Part shown: piece after piece, positions 17,149 through 26,253 of the stretch | Layout: each line of letters opens with the position of its first letter | Numbering within the stretch: position 1 is the first letter of the stretch | NCBI RefSeq assembly: GCF_007833355.1 | Contig: NZ_CP020914.1 | Coordinates: 172,047 to 236,046, forward strand | From: Denitratisoma sp. DHT3 | Lineage (GTDB): Bacteria; Pseudomonadota; Gammaproteobacteria; Burkholderiales; Rhodocyclaceae | Length of the DNA: 64,000 nt | Reading direction: 5' to 3' | The notes under the pieces: model-generated | Told to the model about the DNA's origin: nothing | Databases searched by the model: none | The model's input: the letters and a program-made list of their open reading frames with translations, nothing else | Made by a program: the position numbers and the translations under genes

Positions 17149-17955
17149 ATGAGCGAACCCGCTTTGCTGGTCGAACGCGAGGGCCACATCGTCACCCTGA
17201 CGCTCAACCGCCCCCGCTTCAAGAACTGCCTGAACCCGGAAGCCTTCATCCGCTTGGCCGACGCCTGGGAAATGATCAATGACGACGACGACGTCCGCGC
17301 CGTCATCCTCACCGGCGCGGGCGGCACCTTCTGCGCCGGCGCCGATCTGGCCCACACTGTGCGCTGGCGGGCCGGCGAGCCGCCCCAGGACGAATTCGAG
17401 GAGCGCTTCCGCGCCGATCCGGACATCATGTGGAAGGGCCTGCTGCGGAACTACCGCTGCAACAAGGCGGTGATCGCCGCCGTGGAAGGTTCTTGCATCG
17501 CCGGCGGGGTGGAGATCCTGGAATCGACCGACATCCGTGTTGCCGGCGAGGGTGCGAAGTTCGGCATCTCCGAGGTGCGCTGGAGCGTTTTTCCCCTGGC
17601 CGGCTCCACGGTGCGCCTGCGCCGTCAGATCCCCTACACCAAGGCCATGGAGATGCTGCTCACGGGCGACCACTATCCCGCCGAGGAGGCCCTGCAGATG
17701 GGTCTGATCGGGCGCCTGGTGCCCACCGGCACGGCGCTGGCCAAGGCCCGCGAGATCGCCGAGCGCGTCGCCGCCAACGGTCCCCTGGCGGTGCGCGGCA
17801 TCAAGCGCGCGGTGCAGGAGACCGACGGCCTGACCGAGGCGGAGGCCCTGCCCATCGAATACAGGATCGGCATGGAAGTCGCCCACAGCGAGGATGCCGC
17901 CGAGGGCCCCCGCGCCTTCGTGGAAAAGCGCGTGCCCCAGTACAAGGGCCGCTGA
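17149..17955 (+). CDS. Enoyl-CoA hydratase/isomerase (crotonase) family protein
   Basis: A 268-residue crotonase. The first oxyanion-hole segment is GTFCAGADL and the second is AVEGSCIAGGVEILESTDIR. Glutamates at the two usual catalytic regions are seen in GGVEILES and GISEVRWS. An AAGGAG ribosome-binding site precedes the ATG. It would hydrate trans-2-enoyl-CoA esters in the first acyl-CoA module, just upstream of the acyl-CoA dehydrogenase. It is closely similar to the isolated copy at 47383-48201 on the minus strand (shared pattern GSTxRLRRQIPY), suggesting a duplication. Confidence 0.9.
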   Translation: MSEPALLVEREGHIVTLTLNRPRFKNCLNPEAFIRLADAWEMINDDDDVRAVILTGAGGTFCAGADLAHTVRWRAGEPPQDEFEERFRADPDIMWKGLLRNYRCNKAVIAAVEGSCIAGGVEILESTDIRVAGEGAKFGISEVRWSVFPLAGSTVRLRRQIPYTKAMEMLLTGDHYPAEEALQMGLIGRLVPTGTALAKAREIAERVAANGPLAVRGIKRAVQETDGLTEAEALPIEYRIGMEVAHSEDAAEGPRAFVEKRVPQYKGR

Positions 17956-18051
17956 TCGCCCCCCCTCCCACCCCTCCCCGGACCGCCCATGACACCCTGG
18001 GCGGCCCCTCACCCCTCCCCCCCACACACCGCATGAAACGAGGAGAACGCG

Positions 18052-19203
18052 ATGTTTGAATACACCGCCGAACAGGAAGCCATCCGCAAGACCGCCCGCG
18101 ATTTCGCCCGCAAGGAAGTGGCGCCGGGCGTCGCCGAACGGGATGCCGCCGCCCGCTACGACACCCGCTTGCTCAAGCGCATGGGCGATCTGGGTTTCCT
18201 GGGCATGCTGATGCCCGAGGAGGTGGGCGGCACCGATACCGACCTTTTGAGTTTCTGCCTGGTGCTGGAGGAGATCGGCCGGGTCGATCTGGCCCTGGCC
18301 TGGTCCCTCATGGCCTCCCTGTCCTTCGCCCACCCGGTGGCCACCGTGGGCACGCCGGAGCAGAAGGCCCTCTGGATGGACACCATCGTCCGGCCCGTGC
18401 TGCGCGGCGAAGCCAACACCGCCATGGGCATCACCGAGCCCGACGCGGGCACCGACAACGGCCGCATCCGCACCCGTGCCGTGCGCGAGGGCGACGAGTG
18501 GGTGATCAACGGCTCCAAGACCTTCATCACCGGCGCCGGCCTGGAGACCTGCAAGGGCGTGTTGGCGGTCTGCCTGACCGACCCGGAGAACTACAAGTTC
18601 GAGCACATCTTCATCCCCACCGGCACGCCGGGCTACCGCATCAGCGAGCCGCTGCGCAAGATGGGTCTCCATTCCAGCGACACCCGGGAACTGTTCTTCG
18701 ACAATGTGCGCGTGCCCCTCAACCACCGCATCGGCCTGGAAGGGCAGGGCATGCAGCGCACCAAGACCGGGTTCTTCACCGCCCGCGTCCTGATTTCCTC
18801 CACCTGCCTGGGGCTGGCCGAGGAATGCCTGACGCTCGCCACCGACTGGGCCAAGCAGCGGGTCGCCTTCGGCAAGCCGATCGCCCGTTATCAGTACGTC
18901 CAGGGCATGATCACCGACATGGCCCTGAACGTCGAACTGGGGCGCCTGATGCGGGACAAGGCCGCTCATATGGCGATGCAGGGCAAGTCCTTCGCCAAGG
19001 AGGCCTCGATGTGCAAGTGGTTCGTCACCGAGATGGCCAAGGACTGCACCGACAAGGCCGTGCAGATCTTCGGCGGCATGGGCTTCATGGATGCCTGCCC
19101 GGTGTCCCGCTACTACCGGGACATCCGCGCCGCCACCATCGGCGAGGGCACCACGGAAATCCAGCGTTACGTGGTGGCGCGGGAAATGGGTTTGTTGTCC
19201 TGA
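18052..19203 (+). CDS. Acyl-CoA dehydrogenase
   Basis: A 383-residue flavoprotein. FAD/substrate-binding signatures include AMGITEPDAGTDN and GSKTFITGAG; the C-terminal domain has RVAFGKPIARYQ and the segment ATIGEGTTEIQRYVV, where the Glu of GEGT is the likely catalytic base as in medium-chain dehydrogenases. It would introduce the alpha-beta double bond before the hydratase encoded just upstream. A GAGGAG ribosome-binding site lies before the ATG. Single complete subunit; no partner typical of the heteromeric steroid side-chain dehydrogenases is adjacent. Confidence 0.92.
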   Translation: MFEYTAEQEAIRKTARDFARKEVAPGVAERDAAARYDTRLLKRMGDLGFLGMLMPEEVGGTDTDLLSFCLVLEEIGRVDLALAWSLMASLSFAHPVATVGTPEQKALWMDTIVRPVLRGEANTAMGITEPDAGTDNGRIRTRAVREGDEWVINGSKTFITGAGLETCKGVLAVCLTDPENYKFEHIFIPTGTPGYRISEPLRKMGLHSSDTRELFFDNVRVPLNHRIGLEGQGMQRTKTGFFTARVLISSTCLGLAEECLTLATDWAKQRVAFGKPIARYQYVQGMITDMALNVELGRLMRDKAAHMAMQGKSFAKEASMCKWFVTEMAKDCTDKAVQIFGGMGFMDACPVSRYYRDIRAATIGEGTTEIQRYVVAREMGLLS

Positions 19204-19219
19204 TCCCCGGGGCCACACC

Positions 19220-20767
19220 ATGACAACCGGGATTTTGGGCAGCGATCTGGGGGTGGCCCACATGGCCGCCCGCTATCCCGAGCGGGCGGCCGTGATCTGC
19301 GAGGGGCATCCGACCCTCAGCTTCCGGGAACTGGACCGCCGTGCCAACCAGATGGCGCGGGTGTTCCGGGCCCATGGCCTGGGCAAGGGCGACCACGTGG
19401 TGCTACTGTGCTCCAACCGGCCGGAGTTCGCCGAGGTCGCCACCGCTGCGCTCCAGTGCGGGGTCGTGCTCTCGCCGGTGAACTGGCACCTCTCCCCCGA
19501 AGACGTGAGCTATGTGGTGGACAATTGCGGCGCCCGGGCCTTCATCGCGGAAGGGCGCTTCGCCGCCGCCGCCCGCCACGCCGCGCGGGAGAACGGCCAG
19601 CGGCTGGCCCTTTGTCTGTCCGTGGGCGATCCGATCGAGGGCTTCGCGGATTACGGCGAAGCCCTGGCGGCCCAGTCCGACGCGGCCCTGGAGGCCCCCG
19701 AGCTGGGCGGCATGATGTTCTATACCTCCGGTACCACGGGCCGGCCCAAGGGCGTGCGCCAGTTGGCCGAGGCCACCGAGTTCGGCCCCTTCATCCGCTA
19801 CTTCGCAATGCTCTACGACTACCAGCCCGAGCGCGGCGATGCCGTGATGGCCACCGGCCCGCTCTACCACGGCGGTTCGATGATCATGTGCGCCGTCGTG
19901 GCCCTGAGCTGCGGCGTGACCACGGTGCTGATCCCGCGCTGGGACAGCGAGGAATGCCTGCGCCTGATCGAACGCCACCGCATCAGCCAGGCGTTTGTCG
20001 TGCCCACCATGTTCCATCGTCTGCTGGCCCTGCCCGAGGCCACGCGGCGCCGATACGATCTCGGCTCCCTGCGTCTGATCCTCCACGGCGGGGCGCCGAC
20101 GCCGATCGAGGACAAGCGCGCCATGATCCAGTGGCTGGGCCCCATCCTGACCGAGGTCTATGGCGCCACGGAAGGCTTTTCCATGTCCATCGCCTCGGAG
20201 GAATGGCTGAGGAAACCCGGCTCGGCGGGCCGGCCCCAGCCCGGCGCGGTGAAGATTCTCGACGGCGACCTGGCGCCGCTGCCGGCGGGGCAGGTGGGCA
20301 CGATCTACGCCAAGCCGGCTGGGGTCTTCGAGTATTTCAACGACCCGGAAAAAACCGCCGCCAGCCACCAGGGTGAGTTCGTCACCGTGGGCGACCTGGG
20401 CTATCTGGACGAGGACGGCTATCTCTTCGTCACCGGCCGCAGCGCCGAGCTGATCATCTCCGGCGGCAGCAACATCTACCCGGCCGAGATCGACCATGCG
20501 CTGCTGGCCCATCCGGCGGTGTTGGACGCCGCGGCCTTCGGTGTGCCCGACGCCGAATGGGGCGAGGTGGTGCATGCGCTGGTGATCCCGGCGCCGGGGC
20601 AGGTGGCCGACGACGCATTGCGCCAGGAACTGCTGGCCCACTGCCGCGCACGCCTGGGCCGCCTGCGCACCCCCCGGTCTCTCGACTTCGTCGAGACGCT
20701 GCCGCGCAACGACGCGGGCAAGCTGCTGCGCACCCAGTTGCGGGATCGCTACCGCGACACTCATTGA
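19220..20767 (+). CDS. Acyl-CoA synthetase (AMP-forming)
   Basis: A 515-residue ANL-superfamily ligase. The ATP-binding P-loop is YTSGTTGRPKG at residues 168-178, the adenylate motif is YGATEG, and the C-terminal catalytic Lys lies in LPRNDAGKLLRTQL. It activates a carboxylic acid as its CoA thioester, the entry step of the module. The frame is open further upstream into the dehydrogenase gene, but the ATG at 19220, 16 bases after that gene's stop, gives the normal family N-terminus. The acid is not readable; context suggests a branched or sterol side-chain acid. Confidence 0.9.
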   Translation: MTTGILGSDLGVAHMAARYPERAAVICEGHPTLSFRELDRRANQMARVFRAHGLGKGDHVVLLCSNRPEFAEVATAALQCGVVLSPVNWHLSPEDVSYVVDNCGARAFIAEGRFAAAARHAARENGQRLALCLSVGDPIEGFADYGEALAAQSDAALEAPELGGMMFYTSGTTGRPKGVRQLAEATEFGPFIRYFAMLYDYQPERGDAVMATGPLYHGGSMIMCAVVALSCGVTTVLIPRWDSEECLRLIERHRISQAFVVPTMFHRLLALPEATRRRYDLGSLRLILHGGAPTPIEDKRAMIQWLGPILTEVYGATEGFSMSIASEEWLRKPGSAGRPQPGAVKILDGDLAPLPAGQVGTIYAKPAGVFEYFNDPEKTAASHQGEFVTVGDLGYLDEDGYLFVTGRSAELIISGGSNIYPAEIDHALLAHPAVLDAAAFGVPDAEWGEVVHALVIPAPGQVADDALRQELLAHCRARLGRLRTPRSLDFVETLPRNDAGKLLRTQLRDRYRDTH

Positions 20768-20789
20768 CCGCAATCGGAGAGAACGACCG

Positions 20790-21932
20790 ATGGGACCGCT
20801 CCAGGGATTCAAGATCATCGAAATCGCCGGCATGGGGGCCGCCCCCTTCACCGCCATGATGCTGGCGGACATGGGGGCCGAGGTGCTGCGCGTCGAGCGC
20901 CCCGGGGGCAATCCCACGACGCGGATGGCCGACGTGGCGACCGATGTCTTCAGCCGGGGCCGGCGCTGCGTCTGCATCGACCTCAAGACGGCCGAGGGGG
21001 CCGCCCTGGTGCTGGAGCTGGTGAGCCGGGCCGACGCGCTGTTCGAGGGCAACCGGCCCGGCGTCATGGAGCGCCTGGGGCTGGGGCCGGAGGTGTGCCT
21101 CGCACGCAATCCCCGGCTGGTGTACGGCCGCCTCACCGGCTGGGGCCAGGACGGCCCCCTGGCCCAGGCGGCGGGCCACGATATCAACTACATCGCCCTG
21201 TCCGGCGCGCTGAGCCTGGTCGGGCGCAGCGGAGAGCCTCCGCTGCCGCCTTCGAATCTGCTGGGGGATCTGGCGGGCGGCGGCATGAATCTGGCGTTCG
21301 GCCTGGTCTGCGCCCTGCTGGAATGCCAGCGCTCCGGCCGCGGCCAGGTGGTGGATGCGGCCATGGTGGATGGGGCCGCCACCCTCAGCACGCTCCAGCA
21401 CGGCTTGCTGCATGCCGGCTACCAGCGGCCCCGGGGCGAGAACATGATCGATTCCGGCGCCCATTTCTACAACACCTACGAGACCGCCGATGGCGAATAC
21501 ATTGCCATCGGCAGCTTCGAGCCCGCGTTCTATCGGCAACTGCTGGAGCGGCTGGGGCTGGCGGAGGCGGACTTCCCCGAGATGGACATGGCCCGCTGGC
21601 CGGAATTCAAGGAACGCTTCGCCGCCCTGTTCAAGACCCGCACCCGGCAGGAATGGTGCGAGATTTTCGAAGGCACCGATGCCTGTTTCGCCCCGGTGCT
21701 GTCCCTGAGCGAAGCCCCGCACCATCCCCACAATGCGGCGCGGGGCGTGTTCGTCGAGGTGGCCAGCGTCGTCCAGCCCCGTCCGTCGCCCCGCTTCAGC
21801 CGCACCGACGGCGCCATCCAGCGCCCGCCGGCTCGCCCCGGGGAGCATACCCGCGAGGCCCTGACGGACTGGGGCATCGATGCCGAACGTATTTCGGGGC
21901 TACTGGCGGGCCGGGTGATCGTGCAAACCTGA
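20790..21932 (+). CDS. Alpha-methylacyl-CoA racemase
   Basis: A 380-residue family III protein that closely follows the racemase (AMACR/MCR) pattern: GWGQDGPLAQAAGHDINY with H130, NLLGDLAGGGMNLAFG with D160, and E244 in GSFEP, spaced like the H/D/E catalytic set of mycobacterial MCR. It also has the family D194 (AAMVDGAA). It interconverts R and S 2-methylacyl-CoA esters so that side-chain beta-oxidation can proceed, for example after C25/C26 oxidation of a sterol. It is the last gene of the first acyl-CoA operon, behind the ligase. Confidence 0.88.
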   Translation: MGPLQGFKIIEIAGMGAAPFTAMMLADMGAEVLRVERPGGNPTTRMADVATDVFSRGRRCVCIDLKTAEGAALVLELVSRADALFEGNRPGVMERLGLGPEVCLARNPRLVYGRLTGWGQDGPLAQAAGHDINYIALSGALSLVGRSGEPPLPPSNLLGDLAGGGMNLAFGLVCALLECQRSGRGQVVDAAMVDGAATLSTLQHGLLHAGYQRPRGENMIDSGAHFYNTYETADGEYIAIGSFEPAFYRQLLERLGLAEADFPEMDMARWPEFKERFAALFKTRTRQEWCEIFEGTDACFAPVLSLSEAPHHPHNAARGVFVEVASVVQPRPSPRFSRTDGAIQRPPARPGEHTREALTDWGIDAERISGLLAGRVIVQT

Positions 21933-21945
21933 GCGCAGCGAGCCA
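21931..21945. repeat. Short copy of the dispersed GAGCGCAGCGAGCCA element
   Basis: GAGCGCAGCGAGCCA begins inside the racemase stop codon and runs to the end of the convergent small gene. The same core recurs at about 24843, 39859 and 53092. Confidence 0.55.
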
Positions 21946-21946
21946 A

Positions 21947-22198
21947 TCAGTCCTGGGATGCGGAGCCTTCGGCGAAGGCGCTGCGCAGGTTTTCCAGCAG
22001 CGCGATGAAGGCGGTCTTGATCTGGACCTCGCTGCATCCCATGAGGATCGCGTCGTCGAGGGCGTCCTGCGCCACCTGGCGCAACTCGTCCAGGTTCTGG
22101 TTGAGCACCTTGATTTTTTCCGTGCATGACACCGGAGTCCCGTCCGGCTTGCGCCAGACGGGACGGCCACTGCAGGTCGAATCGACGTCGGGCTCCAT
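21947..22198 (-). CDS. Small conserved hypothetical protein
   Basis: An 83-residue protein lying 11 bases downstream of cysK on the same strand, so probably co-transcribed. The C-terminal half is an amphipathic helix (IKVLNQNLDELRQVAQDALD followed by DAILMGCSEVQIK). No signal peptide. I recall similar short proteins in other betaproteobacteria but know no function. Its conserved position behind cysK would suggest a housekeeping role; that is inference. Confidence 0.65.
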   Translation of the reverse strand: MEPDVDSTCSGRPVWRKPDGTPVSCTEKIKVLNQNLDELRQVAQDALDDAILMGCSEVQIKTAFIALLENLRSAFAEGSASQD

Positions 22199-22209
22199 GA
22201 AGCGTCGGG

Positions 22210-23145
22210 TCAGGCGCCCAGGTGCTCGAAGAGCTTGGTCGAAAGGTAGCGCTCGCCGTAGGACGGAATGATGGCCACGATCAGTTTGCCCGCGCTCTCC
22301 GGACGCCGGGCCACCTGCAGGGCGGCCCAGACGGCGGCGCCGGAGGAAATGCCGACCAGCAGGCCTTCCCGGGTCGCCATGGCGCGGGCGGTGTCGAGGG
22401 CGTCGTCGTTGGTCACGCGTACGACTTCGTCATAGATCTTGGTGTTGAGCACCGCGGGCACGAAGCCGGCGCCGAGGCCCTGGATCAGGTGCGGGCCCTT
22501 TGGGCCGCCGGACAATATCGGGCTGGCGTCGGGTTCCACCGCCACCATCCTGACGTCCGGTTTGCGCGCCTTGAGCACTTCGCCCACGCCGGTGATGGTG
22601 CCGCCGGTGCCGATGCCGGAAACGACGATATCGACCTTGCCGTCGGTGTCGTTCCAGATTTCCTCGGCGGTGGTCTTGCGATGGACCTCGGGGTTGGCCG
22701 GGTTCTCGAACTGCTGCGGCATGAAATAGTTTTGGTTGGCGGCCACCAGCTCCTTGGCCTTGGCGATGGCGCCGCTCATGCCGTCCGCGGCGGGGGTCAG
22801 GATCAGGTCGGCACCATAGGCCTTGAGCAGCAGACGCCGTTCCCGGCTCATGCTTTCGGGCATGGTCAGCACCAGCTTGTAGCCGCGGGCGGCCGCCACC
22901 ATGGCCAGGCCGATGCCCGTGTTGCCGCTGGTCGGTTCCACCAGCACCGTGGTCGCCGGGTTGATGGTGCCCGCCGCTTCGGCGGTATCCAACATGGAGA
23001 TGGCAATCCGGTCCTTGACGCTGTGGCCGGGGTTGTAATACTCCAGCTTGGCCACGACGGTGGCGGACAATCCCTCGGTCAGCCGGTTGATACGGACCAG
23101 TGGCGTATTGCCGATCAGTTGGGTGACATCGTTGGCGATTTTCAT
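22210..23145 (-). CDS. cysK: Cysteine synthase A (O-acetylserine sulfhydrylase)
   Basis: A 311-residue PLP enzyme making cysteine from O-acetylserine and sulfide. K44 in NPGHSVKDR is the PLP lysine; [13 protein letters not shown] binds substrate and [15 protein letters not shown] binds the cofactor phosphate. The frame is open upstream, but the ATG at 23145 gives the canonical start [17 protein letters not shown]. It is followed by a small hypothetical gene on the same strand. CysK and CysM are similar; length and the N-terminal motif favour CysK. Confidence 0.93.
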   Translation of the reverse strand: MKIANDVTQLIGNTPLVRINRLTEGLSATVVAKLEYYNPGHSVKDRIAISMLDTAEAAGTINPATTVLVEPTSGNTGIGLAMVAAARGYKLVLTMPESMSRERRLLLKAYGADLILTPAADGMSGAIAKAKELVAANQNYFMPQQFENPANPEVHRKTTAEEIWNDTDGKVDIVVSGIGTGGTITGVGEVLKARKPDVRMVAVEPDASPILSGGPKGPHLIQGLGAGFVPAVLNTKIYDEVVRVTNDDALDTARAMATREGLLVGISSGAAVWAALQVARRPESAGKLIVAIIPSYGERYLSTKLFEHLGA

Positions 23146-23255
23146 CTTGTGTGCTCCCGGTGAGTGTTGGGGGACGCTGATTATCCTCGATTCAGGATGA
23201 CTGGCGCCGTTCGGCTTGCATCGGCCGGCGGTTGCGGGGGGGCTCGCATTCCGGC

Positions 23256-24791
23256 TCAGCGGGTGCGCCGGGAAAACTGGGCCAGGCGGAAGCCCAGCAG
23301 GAACAGCGTGCCGAGGTAGGCGGCGGCGCCGCCGGCGACCAGCGCGCCCAGGCGCAGAACCTTGTCCTGCCAGGCGCCATCCAGCCACGCGCTCTCCCTG
23401 CCCGTGCCCCAGTACAGTGTAATCCCCAATACCGCCAGCGCCAGTGCCAGCTTCCAGAGAAAGGACGGCCAGCCGGCCGCCGGCCGGTAGCTGTCTTGCT
23501 TGCGTAGACCCCGGTAGAGCAGGAAGGCGTTGCAGCAGGAGGCGAGGCCGATGGACAGGGCCAGACCGGCATGCTTGAGCCAGCCGACGAAGGCCAGGTT
23601 CATCAACTGGGTCAAGGCCAGCGTCAGGAGCGCGATCTTCACCGGGGTCCGGATGTCCTGGCGCGCGTAAAAACCGGGGGCCAGCACCTTGACCAGGATC
23701 AGCCCGGCGAGCCCCACGCTGTAGGCCACCAGGGCCTGCCGGGTTTGCAGCACGTCGGTGGCGCTGAAGGCGCCGTGCTGAAACAGCGTGGACAACAGCG
23801 GGACGGCCAGCAAGGCCAGCGCCAGGGCCGCCGGCAGGGTCAGCAGCAGGGTCAGGCGCAGCCCCCAGTCGAGCAGGGCCGAGAATTCCTGGGTGTCACC
23901 GGTGGCGTGGGTCCTGGACAGGCTGGGCAGCAGGATCGTACCCAGCGCCGCGCCGAGCAGGCCGGCCGGGAATTCCATCAGCCGGTCGGCGTAGTACAGC
24001 CAGGAGACGCTGCCGCTCTCCAGGAAGGAAGCGAACACGGTGTTGATCAGCAAGGAGAGCTGGGACACCGACACCCCCAGCACGGCGGGCGCCATCAGTT
24101 TCAGGATGCGGCGCACGCCGGGGTCGGACAGCGAGAGCGAGAAGCGGGGCAGCATGCCGATCCGGGAAAGCGCTGGCAACTGGATCGCCAGCTGCGCCAG
24201 CCCGCCGAGGAACACCGCCCAGCCCAGGGCCAGCACCGGCGGCGCGCAGTAGGGTGCCAGCCAGAGAGCGCCGCCGATCATCGCGAGATTGAGCATCACC
24301 GGCGTGAAGGCGGGCAGGGCGAAGCGGCTCCAGGTGTTGAGGATGCCCGCGGCCAGGGCCACCAGCGACATGCACAGGATGTAGGGGAAGGTGATGCGGG
24401 TGAGGGTGACGGTCAGTTCGAACTTGTCGGCATCGGCGGAGAATCCCGGCGCGGTGAGGTAGATCACCGCCGGCGCGGCGATCATGCCCAGGATCGTCAC
24501 CGCCAGCACGGCGAGGAACAGGGCGGTGGCGACATGGTCCACCAGGCGCTTGGTTTCCGCCTCGCCCTGGCGATTCTTGTATTCCGCCAGGATCGGAACG
24601 AAGGCCTGGGAGAAGGCGCCTTCCGCGAACAGCCGGCGCAGCAGGTTGGGCAGCCGAAAGGCGACGAAGAATGCGTCGGTGGCCAATCCGGCGCCGAAGG
24701 CGCGGGCGATGATGAAATCGCGCAGGAAGCCGAGGATGCGGGACAGCAGCGTCATGCCGCTGACGGTGGCGAGCGTCTTCAGGAGATTCAT
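23256..24791 (-). CDS. murJ: Lipid II flippase MurJ
   Basis: A 511-residue membrane protein with about 14 hydrophobic helices that flips lipid II for peptidoglycan synthesis. The N-terminus carries the family hallmark [20 protein letters not shown] and [16 protein letters not shown]. The start at 24791 gives the standard MurJ N-terminus, although the frame stays open upstream. It is divergent from rpsT, an arrangement common in betaproteobacteria. Confidence 0.95.
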   Translation of the reverse strand: MNLLKTLATVSGMTLLSRILGFLRDFIIARAFGAGLATDAFFVAFRLPNLLRRLFAEGAFSQAFVPILAEYKNRQGEAETKRLVDHVATALFLAVLAVTILGMIAAPAVIYLTAPGFSADADKFELTVTLTRITFPYILCMSLVALAAGILNTWSRFALPAFTPVMLNLAMIGGALWLAPYCAPPVLALGWAVFLGGLAQLAIQLPALSRIGMLPRFSLSLSDPGVRRILKLMAPAVLGVSVSQLSLLINTVFASFLESGSVSWLYYADRLMEFPAGLLGAALGTILLPSLSRTHATGDTQEFSALLDWGLRLTLLLTLPAALALALLAVPLLSTLFQHGAFSATDVLQTRQALVAYSVGLAGLILVKVLAPGFYARQDIRTPVKIALLTLALTQLMNLAFVGWLKHAGLALSIGLASCCNAFLLYRGLRKQDSYRPAAGWPSFLWKLALALAVLGITLYWGTGRESAWLDGAWQDKVLRLGALVAGGAAAYLGTLFLLGFRLAQFSRRTR

Positions 24792-24840
24792 GGGACGACA
24801 TGTTAGTGTGAAAGAACGCAAAAACGGAGTGTGTGGTGAC

Positions 24841-24903
24841 TTCGAGCGCAGCGATCCAATGCCGTCACCTCCCCCGGCGAGGGGGAGGCCGGGAGGGGGA
24901 GGG
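24841..24903. repeat. Dispersed intergenic repeat element, copy near murJ/rpsT
   Basis: A roughly 63-base element starting TTCGAGCGCAGCGATCCA and continuing through GTCACCT and a CCCCGGCGAGGGGG palindrome to a G-rich end. It aligns over its whole length with the copy at 39857-39919. Confidence 0.65.
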
Positions 24904-24981
24904 TTTTTTTCTTGCTCTTCGCGTATTCCATGCGCCGGGACGGACAATTGGTTTCCATGAGCGTCAGGGGAGAATGCGCCC

Positions 24982-25010
24982 TTGCAAAGGGGGGGGGAAG
25001 TCCATATAAT
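24982..25010 (+). promoter_or_regulatory. rpsT promoter with a G9 spacer tract
   Basis: -35 TTGCAA (24982-24987), 17-bp spacer, -10 TATAAT (25005-25010). The spacer contains nine consecutive G residues (24989-24997), so slippage there would change promoter spacing. Confidence 0.8.
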
Positions 25011-25047
25011 CGCGCCCTTTTCCAAACCCGGAATACGGATCACCCAC

Positions 25048-25308
25048 ATGGCAAATTCCGCACAAGCCCGCAAGCGCGCCCGCCAAGCCGTCAAGCAGCG
25101 CGCCCATAACATGAGCCTGCGTTCGACTCTGCGTACCGCGATCAAGAAGGTGCGCAAGGCGATCGTCGCTGGCGACAAGGCGGCCGCCCAGGCGGTCTTC
25201 AAGGAGTCCCAGAGCGTCATCGACTCCATCGCCGACAAGAAGGTCGTTCACAAGAACTCGACGGCCCGCTACAAGAGCCGCCTCTCCGCCGCGATCAAGG
25301 CGCTCTGA
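25048..25308 (+). CDS. rpsT: 30S ribosomal protein S20
   Basis: An 86-residue basic protein of the small ribosomal subunit, starting [20 protein letters not shown] and ending in the helical [10 protein letters not shown]. Typical length. The frame is open from 24982, but the ATG at 25048 gives the conserved N-terminus and lies downstream of a near-consensus promoter. A single-gene unit with its own terminator. Confidence 0.97.
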   Translation: MANSAQARKRARQAVKQRAHNMSLRSTLRTAIKKVRKAIVAGDKAAAQAVFKESQSVIDSIADKKVVHKNSTARYKSRLSAAIKAL

Positions 25309-25372
25309 CAGCGCCGGATTGATGTGGGCGGCACGCTACGGCATGTAGCGTCGCCCGGCAGATGATGGTTTC

Positions 25373-25410
25373 AGCACAACGCCCGGGCATCGGCTCGGGC
25401 GTTGTGCTTT
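25373..25410 (+). terminator. Terminator region of rpsT
   Basis: A 16-bp stem starting AGCACAACGCCCGGGC with a 4-base loop and one G-T pair, then a short TT. A second hairpin just upstream (about 25326-25356, with a bulge) may assist. It also lies ahead of the convergent DUF3579 gene. Confidence 0.65.
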
Positions 25411-25500
25411 GTCTCGTCGTGGCGCCATCGTGGCTTGATGCGGCGGGTCGCCACCCATCGCTACCACTGCTACTACTCGCCGCCACGATGGGCGCGCCGT

Positions 25501-25797
25501 TCAGCGCGGCGGCATCCAGGGGGCGATGACTTTGAGGTTGTTGTCCTGGGCGAATCGCTCCAGAAAGTGGTAGGCCTTGGATTCGATGTCGTGGATGCGG
25601 ATATTCACGAATACGCATTTCTCCCCTTCGTGGCTGCCCGGTTGGACATAGGGTGAATACGCCATCCGCCGTTCCGCGCCGAATACCGACATGGTGCCGC
25701 ACAAGCGCTCGGCCCAGTCGCTGGGACGGAAGCGGCGACCCTCCAGGGTCACTCCGACGATGATGAAGCTTTCGTGGCGGGATTTGTTCGTCGTCAT
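25501..25797 (-). CDS. DUF3579 domain-containing protein
   Basis: A 98-residue protein matching the DUF3579 pattern: FIIVGVTLEGRRFRPSDWAE, SPYVQPG and HFLERFAQDNNLKV. The family is small, soluble and largely restricted to betaproteobacteria, with no known function. It is convergent with rpsT. Confidence 0.85.
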   Translation of the reverse strand: MTTNKSRHESFIIVGVTLEGRRFRPSDWAERLCGTMSVFGAERRMAYSPYVQPGSHEGEKCVFVNIRIHDIESKAYHFLERFAQDNNLKVIAPWMPPR

Positions 25798-25947
25798 GGG
25801 GCTTTGCTCACAGCGCTACCATCAAGGAGGCCGTGCCTGTTGCCTGCCTTTGGCACGTCCTCTTTTCCGGGGAAAAGATAGCGCATCTTGCTGACGTGTT
25901 CCTTGCTGCGTGAGGCGCGGATTATCCAGCAAAAAGCGCCTGCCTGG

Positions 25948-25976
25948 TTGTCATCCTAGAAATATCTCCATATACT
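25948..25976 (+). promoter_or_regulatory. Near-consensus sigma-70 promoter of the small gene at 26011
   Basis: -35 TTGTCA (25948-25953) and -10 TATACT (25971-25976), five of six consensus bases each, with an exact 17-bp spacer. The predicted transcript would start about 28 bases before the ATG. Confidence 0.75.
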
Positions 25977-26010
25977 CCCCGCATCTATATGATGCTAAAG
26001 GGGTTTGTGA

Positions 26011-26247
26011 ATGCTTCCCCCATTGGTTGCCAAGTACGGATTCCGGATCCGAACCCGTGTCGGGCTGGTGGTCGACAATTTGATGATTTACGGGCGCGAC
26101 GAGTCGGAGGCGCGCAGCAAGCTGCGCCAGATGTATCGGGATTGCGAAATTCTCGATTGCGCCTGCCAGCGCGGGACGCAGGGCGACAGGAAAGGCATAT
26201 CCGTCGTGGCGGCGGCGTTGTGCCGCGAAGATGCGATCTCCCGCTGA
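26011..26247 (+). CDS. Small hypothetical protein
   Basis: A 78-residue protein not recognised as a known family. It is basic, with a Cys pair (DCEILDCACQ) near the middle and no signal peptide. A strong promoter and an AAAGGGG ribosome-binding site upstream argue that it is expressed. It ends 6 bases from the convergent hisC stop. The high promoter quality for such a small gene is notable. Confidence 0.6.
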   Translation: MLPPLVAKYGFRIRTRVGLVVDNLMIYGRDESEARSKLRQMYRDCEILDCACQRGTQGDRKGISVVAAALCREDAISR

Positions 26248-26253
26248 TCGCCG

